DNA from: Brachycybe producta | Taxonomy: Eukaryota; Arthropoda; Diplopoda; Playtdesmida; Andrognathidae | Length of the DNA stretch: 64,000 bases | Direction of reading: 5' to 3' | NCBI GenBank assembly: GCA_036925085.1 | Contig: JAUPFP010000115.1 | Coordinates: forward strand, 124,001 to 188,000 | Shown here: in pieces, positions 50,645 to 60,157 of the stretch | Layout of the letters: each line of letters begins with the position of its first letter | Numbering within the stretch: position 1 is the first letter of the stretch | Program-made: the position numbers and the translations under genes | The notes under the pieces: model-generated | The model's database searches: none | Told to the model about the DNA's origin: nothing | The model's input: the letters and a program-made list of their open reading frames with translations, nothing else

Positions 50645-51120
50645 GTTTGGCGTCTCAGAAATGCTAGACATTTCTCAATAATAAGAATATGCCAAATAGT
50701 TCTTAATAGTAAAAAAATTATTAATGGTAAGATGCAGGCTTGAAATAATTATATTTTTCTTGGATTTATTTTTTCTCAATGCGGTAGGTTTATAAATATT
50801 ATATTTATAAATACACTTGCTAAAATTCAGAAATACCAGACATTTACTGAAAAAAAATGTGTCAGATAGTTCAAAATACAATATAAACCATTTAACATGA
50901 AATGGGAGGGACCGAAAATATTGTATTTTGCAAATACATTGAGGGTATAATACAATCTGCAAATTATCGAATGTAATTGTAATTTTATTAGAAGAAAATG
51001 GTGGTAATTGCAAATAAGTAATCTAAATATCACCACTTGTTAAACGCAGAATTGCTAGACATTTTTCATAATAAAATATGCCAAATAGTTTAAACAGTAA
51101 AAAAAATGTGCTGGTACAAT
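50645..51120. repeat. Three diverged copies of a roughly 60-base unit downstream of the peroxidase
   Basis: AGAAATGCTAGACATTTCTC...ATGCCAAATAGTT near 50,657 recurs as AGAAATACCAGACATTTACT near 50,829 and AGAATTGCTAGACATTTTTC near 51,049. Between the last two lies a short family G-like piece. Confidence 0.5.
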
Positions 51121-51378
51121 TGTAATTTTATTGATATTACATTTTGATCTCTTTGTATTTGCCTAATGGGCTTTCAGTCTCACTAGCAAAATTTTCAGTT
51201 TCTTCAAAACTGAGACATAAAATTATATAACATCAGATATAATAATAATAAAAAAATCAAAATTGGTTCAACTCATTGTTAAAACTAAAAAAATATCTTT
51301 CATGGCATTAATGGATTACAATCTTTATCTTAATCCAGAGTAGTTCAGATTAAACCCCTAATGACAACATCCACATTT

Positions 51379-51402
51379 GCTAAAAAAAAAAAAAAAAAAA
51401 AA
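51379..51402. repeat. Poly-A run
   Basis: About 24 consecutive A residues on the + strand. It could be a retroposed tail, but no retroelement body was recognised next to it. Confidence 0.85.
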
Positions 51403-51925
51403 AGGCTACTGTCCTCATTTACTTTATTGAAATATTGGGAATAATGCAATAATGTGACCTTAATTAAAGTATTTTATAGAAAAAAAACTCTTCATGATTT
51501 TTTGTTGTTGTTGTTAGGTTTGTGAGTAGTTTTATAATGAGGACACTGGTCACTTTTTATAACATCAGCATCTTGGCCAGTGACCACATAAATGAATAGG
51601 TTAGCAGTTATAATCATAAATGCCTTCTAAAATTAGTGCTAAAATTAGTATTTTTTAATGATCAGTCCACTCATGCTCGTGAAAACCTTTATGCATATGG
51701 CATGGTTCAATTTCTACAGATAATTAACTAACATTAGTAAATTTACAAATTTAAATGCATGTTAATTAGTTTTATCTGACAAAAGTGATAAATCTAAATA
51801 AGTTTAGTAATGGAAATGTCCAGTATGAGGCCAGGTATGATATCATGACAATGTTTAATCAATATACATTTATTTATTTTTTGTTGTTGTTGTTGAAAAT
51901 AAGCTTAAAAAACTAGAAATTCATC

Positions 51926-52105
51926 CTCTTTATGGTTGAAACACACAGACCACTTTTGGTGATCGATCAATATCGACTAAAAAATGAAGTCGGGTTGTCG
52001 CCAAAACCGACCACTTTGAATCTTTTCATTAAAAAAATACATTGCAACCACAGTCCTGCAAGTGCATTTTGCAGTCTAAATCAACTACCAAAAGTGGTAT
52101 TTGTG
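51926..52105. mobile_element. Inverted-repeat element with ACCACTTTTGGT ends
   Basis: GACCACTTTTGGTGATCGAT at the left pairs with CTAAATCAACTACCAAAAGT at the right. A lone similar end (GAAATCGACCACCAAAAGTG) occurs near 27,421-27,445. Confidence 0.5.
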
Positions 52106-52893
52106 ACAAGATCCTTAATGATATTCTCCAGTATGAAACTATGGCAATATTTAACTAACGTTTTTAGCATTTTTTTATTGAAAATAGGATGAATAGTAAA
52201 CTTCAGATTCATCAGTTTTTTTTATACGATAAGTGTTTTGATGGGCATTGAATTGAAAATAAATGTGTGTATTTTTAATGACTAATTAAATGTTTTTTTA
52301 GAATAAATAGGTTATAACATAGGATCATCACATTGTTTAATTAATCTTTATAATTCTTAGTTTTAAAAAAAAACTATTACATGTTACAATTTATACATGC
52401 GAAAATAAGTATTATACAGTGTTAATACAATAATTTCACTTTTTATATATCATAGAATCCCGGCTTCTAATATATTTTATAGCACTTTACGACCTAATAC
52501 TGGAAAACTTTTCCAGTGTACAAAATTGTACAATTTGTAAATTGTAAATTCCAAAGTATCTAAGTTCAAATACTATTAATCTACACAAAATAATAATTAT
52601 TTTTCTTGTATCTTGCATGCCCCGTAATGTATTGTCCGTAGTATATTAGCTATATTCTTTATGAAAAATTTTCATTGAATGTTTTTTCCCCAATATAGAA
52701 ACGTTAAAATAATTTTAGTCCCTCGAAATTGGCCTCTGATGTCCATAACATAGTTGTAGTTTTAATTTCCGTTTCAGTATCAGTATTTAAAATCGTTTTA
52801 AGTGACCTATTACCTTTTAGCATTTATATATACATATATATTTGACATGAGTGTCTTATTTTGAATGGAAAATTTGTCAAATGTAAACTAATA

Positions 52894-55800
52894 ATGTTGT
52901 TTTCGTCTTATGTACTCTGCTTAGTTTTAGCATTTTTGCTGGTATGTATGGGTATTCAATTGTTTCGGGAAGTAACCCTTTCTGCTCTAAAGCCAAATAT
53001 TATATTCATAGTTGCTGACGACCTCGGTAAGTCTTGATTATAATTATTATTATTTCAGATATTTATCATGTAATTTTTTTTTAAATTATAGACATCAATC
53101 GTAATAGATTATATTGAACATTGAAAAGATAAACTATAATGAAATGAAATTAACTACTTAGTGAAAGTGGCAATAAAATAAAATAAATAAAATGTATTAT
53201 ATATTATTATTAGAGCTCGGATCAATCTTCAATAAAAATACACTAGTTAGAGGCTAGAAGTTAGAACTGTAGTTGCCAACTTATTGTAACTAGACATCTA
53301 GCCTTTAACCAGCCTTGTTGATTAGAAAAAGCATAATTGCAGTTATTCAGACTTATTCTAATGATGATGATGATGATGATGATGATTACTACTGTAGTAC
53401 TTCACAATTGGCACTTGGCTTGTGGCTTGGCTTGTTGGAAATCGAAATTCATGATATAAAATGATACAGTATTTTAATTAGAAAAAACAATATTAATTAA
53501 TATTTATAAACTGCTGGTATAGTTAGAAAACCTGAATAAGATTATTATTGTAAAACGTCATAGCTCACAAATTATAATGACCATATTGGAAATTTTGTAG
53601 GTTGGAATGATGTTGGATGGCACAATCACGAAATGCATACTCCAAATATGAATAAATTGGCATCTGAAGGCATCATATTGAATCATTCCTACATGCAGTA
53701 TATGTGTACACCGTAAGAATGAAAGTTTATACGAAATTTAAAATAATATTTAATTAGCAAAAACATTTGTTTGAGAGCTGCTTTACCCAGTACATGCCCA
53801 TGGGAATAAGAGATTTACATAAAGATCATAGACTAGATAGTTTTTACAAACGTGGGCTTTGTGAGGCTGTGGGCTGGGTTTATACAATGTGGGTTTCTAT
53901 GTTGATATTGGGTAGCTTTGATTGAAAAAAAAACTATATTGATTAATATTAAAGTTTAATAGAAATTAGAACCCAACATTAAATGTGTATCATACATATT
54001 GTAATATGTGCAATATTGTGTGCATATTGTTAAAAAAATTAATTTTAATATACTTCTTTTTTATATAGTTCAAGATCTGCATTTATGACTGGATATTATC
54101 CGTTTCGATCAGGACTACAGGTAAAAAAAATAAATACTTGATTTATAATAAATTTAAATGTTATCCTTTTTAGCATGGTGTAATATGGCGTTTCAGTGCT
54201 GGTGGATTGCCTTTACAATTCCCTTTGTTACCACAAAAATTAAAAGAACTTGGATATGATGCACATATTGTTGGAAAGTAAGATATGTTTATTATTATTT
54301 TTGCCCTTTAAAAGTTTTTTTCTTAATTTTGCTTTAAAGTGTTTTAGAAACTAGAAGGGTAGCTCAGTCACTTAGGATATTTTCCTGTTGATATCTTTTA
54401 AAGTAATCTTTTTGTATGAGTTTGAAAATGTTCCAACTTTCAGCAGACGATATTTTATAAACATTTTCTATAAAAAGTTTATTTTGAAAGATATCACTTT
54501 CTTTTTAATGTTGTTTCTGAAACATAAAATTACGAAGTGTCCAAACAAATCATCTGTTCGTGAAACACATTGAAATCAAATAAACTTGATTTCAGATGGC
54601 ATTTAGGACACTGTCACTTAAACTACACTCCAACATACCGAGGATTTGATTCTTTTCTTGGATTGTATACAGGTCTATCTGACTATTATACACATTCATT
54701 GCCAGGTAAATATTCTTTTTGTGAATTTTTACGTTATTGAAGACATTATTTTAAAAAAACATTTGCAGGAGAACCAACAGCTCACGATTTCCATAATGGC
54801 ACCGAGAAATTAACAAGTTTTGACAATATTCACTCTTCAGTAAATAAACAAAGTGGATTCAAGCCATATATTCATAATAATAAATTTTATTTTAATATTT
54901 CCATTGCTTTTAGATTCCTTTTCGACAACAGGTTGAACAAATTCTTTCTTCGCACTCTCACTCGAAACCTTTGTTTTTATATTTACCTTTTCATCTACCA
55001 CATTCACCATTACAGGTAGTAGTTAATAACAGTAGTTTAGTAATTATTTTTTTAATTCATTACACCTGTGAATTCTTTTGCATAAATTATCGTTATGATG
55101 TTTTTTATATAGAAGGTTTCAGAAGAATATTTATCTCACTATCAAAATGTTGCAAATGAGAACAGAAGAATATACAGTGGTAATTAATAGTTTGAATGAA
55201 ATATTATCCTGATTTTTATGTCCTGTTTCCAGTTGACGAAATGATGGTGAAAAGACGTTTTAAAATGAGAAAAGCACAAATATAATCGCCCAAAAATTTG
55301 GGCCAAAATAAAAGTTGAATTTTTAATTGACCAAACATAATACAGCAATATGTACAGCATAATAAAACATACCATTGTGGTGAATAGGAGGGCCACGTCG
55401 AAATGCATTAGCTAATTTGACCAGAGAAAAGTGCCATTTTTCTCCAGTTGAAATTTTCACAGTTTAATCATTTTTACCAAAGTGGAAATAGAACATAATG
55501 AAATAATTATTGACATTTGTAATCTTTTTTTTTGAAAGGTATGGTGTCAGCTTTAGACGACGATATTGGAAGAGTATTGGAATTGTTAAGACAGTACAAA
55601 TTTTATGACAATTCCATTATTGTCTTCACATCCGATGTAAGTTTAGAAATCTGCACACCATATGATATTCTACTTATTTATATGTATATTTATTTATATC
55701 TGTTGCATTTGCTACTGCAGAATGGAGGAGAATTATATTTTGGTGGAAATAACTTTCCACTTCGTGGTAACAAAAACACAATGTTTGAAGGTGGTAGTAG

Positions 55801-57036
55801 AGCAGTTGGATTCATTCATAGTGCATTACTTCCAAAGTCTGGATTTATCTATGATGGGTAGAAATTTGAAAAATAAATCATACACTTTTATGCCCTTTAA
55901 TGGCAAAGTGGTGTAAGTCATTTTTTTTTATCAAAATCTGAATAACGGTGCAATTACATTTTATTAAGTGCACCTAATAAAAGTAAGGGTTAGTAAGTCA
56001 TGACACTATTGCGTTCAACAGAAAAACAAGAATGTTCTTAGATAATTCATATGCAAACTGGTGTTAAGGTGGCTGAATAGATATTTATTTTGTATTTGTC
56101 TCTCCGGTTGGTGCCACTGCATTGACTAATGCTAAGCTCCATGAAACCATTATTTGAAAACATGTCAAAAACGACTTACACCACTTTGCCCTTAAAGGAC
56201 TCATTTAATGTGGTAAATTTTGAAATTGTTTATTTTTTTTGTGCTAAGATTAATTCATGCTGTGGATTGGTTTGCAACATTTTTGTCATTGGCTGGTGGA
56301 AAACCAGGTTTGAAATCGTTTCCTTTGTGTCACCTTGGTACATTTATATTTAAAACAAACAAAATATATATTCAGATGTGGACATTGATGGAATGGATGT
56401 ATGGAACAATATTGTAAATAATGAACCATCACCTAGAACAGAATTCGTTTATAATATTGATAATTGGAATTTTACATCTCCAGCATTAAATGGTGCAATT
56501 AGGTGTGTTGTTATTTCGTATAATTTGTTTTTCATTTTTTTTTGGGTTTATTAATCTATTTTTAATTACTATGTAATTAAAGAGTAGGTGATTGGAAATT
56601 AATATTTGGTAAAACTGGTCTACCGGATGGTTGGTTTACACCGGAGAATTTTACAAATGAGTTGAATGTAATTGTAAATGAAGACTTTCTTAGAGATTGG
56701 CCAAATTCACCATATTTTCTACTTTTTAACATCAAAGGTTCAATTTATCGTTTCGATATGAAACAAAATTTAATACAGTAGTATACTAGAATAAAAGAGA
56801 TTTTTATTTAAATTTTAGATGATCCTTATGAACGAAATAACTTGGCTGATGCCATGCCAGCTAAAGTGGAGGAACTTCGGCAACGTGTAAACGAATATAC
56901 GAATAAATTAGTTTATCCTGTATGGGGTCCAAACGATGCTCGAGGACTCGAATCTGTAAAAGATGGATTTCTGAAACCAGATTACTGTGAACCTATTCAA
57001 CAAGTGACTCCCGTTCATACCCGAGTAGAAATATAA
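52894..57036 (+). CDS. Arylsulfatase B-like sulfatase, copy 1 (14 exons, complete)
   Basis: Exons: 52894-53026, 53601-53712, 54069-54120, 54174-54277, 54596-54705, 54769-54839, 54914-55015, 55116-55179 (or from 55113), 55539-55636, 55721-55857, 56249-56307, 56376-56502, 56583-56737, 56819-57036. They join to about 513 residues, close to human ARSB. Residues 5-22 form a signal peptide. Metal ligands Asp42 and Asp43 lie in IVADDLG. The formylglycine motif CTPSR (Cys80) is split by intron 2. KWHLGHC (134-140), the SPLQ histidine region (about 224), SDNGG (Asp282, Asn283) and RGNKNT (Lys300) complete the active site. The family removes sulfate from GalNAc-4-sulfate residues of glycosaminoglycans in lysosomes or secreted fluid; the substrate here is inferred from family only. 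A paralogue lies 3 kb downstream on the other strand. Confidence 0.93.
53214..53432. mobile_element. Family C MITE remnant, sulfatase copy 1 intron 1
   Basis: GAGCTCGGATCAATCTTCAA, GAGGCTAGAAGTTAG / ACATCTAGCCTTTAACCAGC and TTCACAATTGGCACTTGG match family C arms. A (GAT)8 microsatellite lies inside at about 53,358-53,383. Confidence 0.6.
54318..54575. mobile_element. Family A MITE, sulfatase copy 1 intron 4
   Basis: AGTGTTTTAGAAACTAGAAG with GGTAGCTCAGTCACTTAGG and the centre CAGCAGACGATATTTTATAA pair with TTTATTTTGAAAGATATCAC. The outer right arm is truncated. It ends about 20 bases before exon 5. Confidence 0.65.
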
Positions 57037-57233
57037 ATTTATATAATCATGAGGTTTTTCGTTTTGCAACGAATATCAATTAATGTTTAATTATTGTTCT
57101 TATTGTGATTTAATCATAATTTTTTTTTATATAAATTTGTCCAAAAGAATTACAGTTTTTATTATTTTTATTTGTCATTTTTACAGTTGTCTCATTGTAA
57201 ATTGAGGCTGGTGACGTCAGAGAGTTTGATAAA

Positions 57234-57239
57234 AATAAA
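57234..57239 (+). terminator. Candidate poly(A) signal AATAAA of sulfatase copy 1
   Basis: This AATAAA lies about 200 bases after the sulfatase stop codon, in AT-rich sequence. Position and motif are seen; use is inferred. Confidence 0.45.
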
Positions 57240-58353
57240 ACATAGGATTGTGTCATTTTTGTCAGATATGAAAGAGGTAATAATTAAAAGTTTTCAAGAA
57301 ACTTAATCTTTATAAACTTGTTTAGATAATTTTCTATCAGACAAAGTTGCACAATCGTAAGATTTTAATCATTCTTTATGACGACACAAGTTTCCAGTTA
57401 CAGACTGTGTTACGTCGTTGCATCGTCTAGGGGGATCGAGCGTCAAAAATATTGCACAATATTACTGAGCGCCTAGGAGCCACTTCCCACCTTTTTTTAT
57501 CAGATAAAATAACAATCATAAATTTTTCATTAATCTTTCTGTCATGATTTTGTGACATCACAAAGGTACTTCATCTAATACCTTGTACACAGTCATGAGT
57601 TAAATGAATTCAAATTAAATGTGTTTATGTGAATTATACGGAATCCAGTTAAGAACATGAACACCAAATAAAAATTGACTTTATCATTATTATTTTAAAT
57701 TGAATTACTAAATCAATATTTTGTCAATAGTTTATATTTTATATTTAAGTATTAAGTCAATATTTTCAGATTATTAACTGAATAAATTGAATTCGACGAC
57801 ATATTGTTTGTTTGTCCTTCACAGGGCTCTCTGTAGAACACATTATTTCAATGCATTTAAATTATCATGTGTAATAGTGTATGCTAGGTATAAGGGTGAC
57901 ACAAGTATATAGTCATTAACTATTCTAATTTCTAACATTGTTTGAAAAAATCATCTAAAATGATCGTCTTAGAGACCATGTCAGGAGACTCAGGACTTTG
58001 AACTTTTGTGGTAGTCAGCCAGCCTCTTTTGAAGTTCAAAAAAGTGACTACACATTGGAAGTGTCTTCTATACGGTAGGTCAGATGAAGGACAATTGTGA
58101 TAAAAAGAATAACCTATTTTCTTATTATTCACTTTATCCTTCTATCTGTCTATTGTGATACACATAAGAAGGCTAACTGTAGCTCAATGAATACTGTAGT
58201 ATGATTTGTGTGCTTACAAAGAAGGTCATTTTAGTATATAGTGAATTTTAGCTTTATTTTGTGTTGAAGTGTCTACAATCTATCTCTCTGGAACTGTCAC
58301 AAAATCAGCTTATAAGGAGTTTCACTGGTTCGTTAAAAAAAGTTTATAATAGA

Positions 58354-58605
58354 GTGATACCCCGCACTTATGACAAAATAGGTTCCAGACAACTGTCGTA
58401 AGTAGAAAATCGTCGCGACTCAAAGCAGTGTATTTTTTTTCATGTTTTTTAAAGTGATGAAAGCCGATGTGAGCGGGTAGCATTATGCCGCCAAGGTGTT
58501 GTAACCGCGAAGCAAGCGCCTGAAGTTCAGGGCATGGTGGCGATTGAAAAGTGTCGTAAATGCAAGGTGTCATAAGTCTAAGTGTCGTAAGTCAGGGTAT
58601 GACTG
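58354..58605. mobile_element. GC-rich MITE upstream of panC
   Basis: GTGATACCCCGCACTTATGA at the left pairs with TAAGTCAGGGTATGAC at the right, and GTGTCGTAAGT-type repeats line the right arm. The motif GGTTCCAGACAACT near the left end resembles DNA-transposon ends common in animals. About 250 bases. Confidence 0.65.
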
Positions 58606-58620
58606 CATAGCAATTAGTGT

Positions 58621-58957
58621 TTTAAGGTGGTTTAATGAACAGCTGATTTTCCAACTCTTGATTCTTTTGTCTTTTAGGAACAAAATTAAGAAAAACTGGA
58701 AAATGTTTAAAAACTAGAAGGGTATTCAATAATGGTTGTTTTTCATGTTACTATCTTTCAAAATAAACAAAAAAAATATATAATGGTCAGTTTAAAATTG
58801 CGACATAAAAAAGCTTATTTTGAAAATGAAAATACCTTTAAGTGATTGCGCTGCACTTCTAGTTTCTAAAACACATTCAAGTTTCTGTTCATGTTTCTCG
58901 TAAAAGACAGAATAATCAGCGTTCAAGAGGCTTTTACATTTTAAAACTACCTTAAAT
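58621..58957. mobile_element. Family A MITE ending about 110 bases before the panC start
   Basis: TTTAAGGTGGTTTAATGAAC begins the element and TTTTAAAACTACCTTAAATT ends it. ACTAGAAGGGTATTCAATAA pairs with GCGCTGCACTTCTAGTTTCT. A host transposon this close shows that panC sits in host DNA; promoter influence is possible but unproven. Confidence 0.75.
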
Positions 58958-59065
58958 TAATTTTGACTAATTTTTGATTAATTATGTTTTATTTTAATTT
59001 AAACTTAATAGAATTTGTGTCGACTGACTGTTTGAAGCAGCGTCTTGTAAAGAAAAAAAACAACG

Positions 59066-59968
59066 ATGAAAATTGTAAAAAGTGTATCAGTTCTTCGTGA
59101 AATAATTTTGAAGTTTAAAACATCAGCAATTCGTTTGGGTGAAAGTGCAGGTATTGTTGGTTTTATACCAACTATGGGTTATTTGCACGATGGCCACGAA
59201 AGTTTAATGCGAACTGCTAGAAATAAGTGTGATTTTGTTGTGGCAAGTATTTTTGTTAATCCGATTCAGTTTAACTCTCTCGAAGATCTCGATGTTTATC
59301 CGAGAGATTCAGATCGTGATCTTAAACTGGCGAAACAGTGTGGTGTCGATGTTGTATTTATGCCAGAAGTGGCCGAGATGTATCCTCGACCTGTGCTGAC
59401 CAACGTATCTGTGGCCAACATCACCGCCATCATGTGTGGCGCCACTCGACCTGGACACTTTGACGGAGTCTCCACTGTGGTCGCAAAGTTGTTCAACATT
59501 GTCCAACCAGATTATGCTTATTTTGGTATGAAAGATGCTCAGCAGGTTGCAGTCATCGAGCAGATGGTGTTTGATCTGAATATGAATGTGAACATTGTTC
59601 GGTGTCCGACGGTACGAGAAAGAGATAATTTGGCAATGAGTTCGAGAAATGTCCGTTTGACTGACGAGGAACGTCGTCAGGCGGTTGTTTTATCGCAGGC
59701 ACTGGACACGGCATCAGTGGAAATGCAGAAACAGGGAATGACATTCGGACAACTTGCAACGTTAGTCGAGAAAAAGATCAGATCAATGCCACTTGCAATT
59801 CCAATCTATAATGAAATTGCTTATTATCCATCCATGAATAAAATTGATCGGGAATGTCTTATTGTGAATGCGGAACAGCCTTTTATTGTGGGACTTGCTG
59901 TCCAATTTGGCAAAACACGATTGATCGACAATCGTATTTTTGATTCAAAAGACTTTATACCAATTTAA
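59066..59968 (+). CDS. panC: Pantothenate synthetase (pantoate--beta-alanine ligase), intronless, bacterial type
   Basis: This is a single uninterrupted frame of 300 codons, slightly longer than typical bacterial PanC (about 280-290). It joins pantoate and beta-alanine using ATP, giving pantothenate (vitamin B5), AMP and diphosphate. All signature blocks are present: FIPTMGYLHDGH (33-44, with His41 and His44), FVNPIQF (63-69), DLDVYPRD (74-81), RPGHFDGVSTVV (128-139), YFGMKDAQQ (152-160, with Lys156 and Asp157) and LAMSSRN (189-195). No signal peptide is evident, so it is probably cytosolic. An in-frame TAA 18 bases before the ATG fixes the start unless there is an upstream intron. GC content rises above the surroundings (57% in one counted 60-base line, 33% in another). 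Neighbours are spliced animal genes and host MITEs, so horizontal acquisition from bacteria is inferred and contamination is unlikely. No panB or panE lies in the window. Confidence 0.95.
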   Translation: MKIVKSVSVLREIILKFKTSAIRLGESAGIVGFIPTMGYLHDGHESLMRTARNKCDFVVASIFVNPIQFNSLEDLDVYPRDSDRDLKLAKQCGVDVVFMPEVAEMYPRPVLTNVSVANITAIMCGATRPGHFDGVSTVVAKLFNIVQPDYAYFGMKDAQQVAVIEQMVFDLNMNVNIVRCPTVRERDNLAMSSRNVRLTDEERRQAVVLSQALDTASVEMQKQGMTFGQLATLVEKKIRSMPLAIPIYNEIAYYPSMNKIDRECLIVNAEQPFIVGLAVQFGKTRLIDNRIFDSKDFIPI

Positions 59969-59990
59969 GCAATAATAATTTTTATTACTG

Positions 59991-59996
59991 AATTCT
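59991..59996 (-). terminator. Candidate poly(A) signal for sulfatase copy 2, just past the panC stop
   Basis: TTTATT on the + strand reads AATAAA on the minus strand, about 160 bases past the stop of the minus-strand sulfatase and 23 bases beyond the panC stop. Confidence 0.4.
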
Positions 59997-60059
59997 TATT
60001 ATTAGCTAAATATATTAATTGAAATCTGGTTATTTAGTAAAATGCCATATAAGCCTTAT

Positions 60060-60100
60060 AATGATTCAGTTACATTTCTAGTTTCTAAAACACAGTTAAG
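60060..60100. mobile_element. Family A fragment just downstream of panC
   Basis: GTTACATTTCTAGTTTCTAA followed by AACACAGTTAAG is a right-arm remnant, about 95 bases after the panC stop. Confidence 0.4.
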
Positions 60101-60157
60101 CATGCTTGACCATTACTTTTTTTCTGCTCATAGCATAATAGTAGTAATTTAAATTGC

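Larger units (their letters stand above)
50055..52893. other. Intergenic region between peroxidase and sulfatase copy 1
   Basis: No gene is supported. It includes the peroxidase 3' UTR (no clear AATAAA close to the stop), a degenerate repeat unit near 50,645-51,120, a 24-base poly-A run near 51,380-51,403 and an inverted-repeat fragment at 51,926-52,105. The rest is AT-rich spacer. Confidence 0.6.

Noticed and set aside
51379-51402. Processed pseudogene tail at the poly-A run
   Set aside because: No coding-like sequence precedes it on the + strand.
59296-59759. Minus-strand frames opposite panC
   Set aside because: Shadows of the real + strand gene; the + frame has full family conservation.
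59066-59968. panC as bacterial contamination of the assembly
   Set aside because: Host-type MITE copies lie within about 110 bases on both sides, flanking genes are intron-bearing animal genes, and no other bacterial gene or operon context is present. Spanning reads would still be the decisive test.
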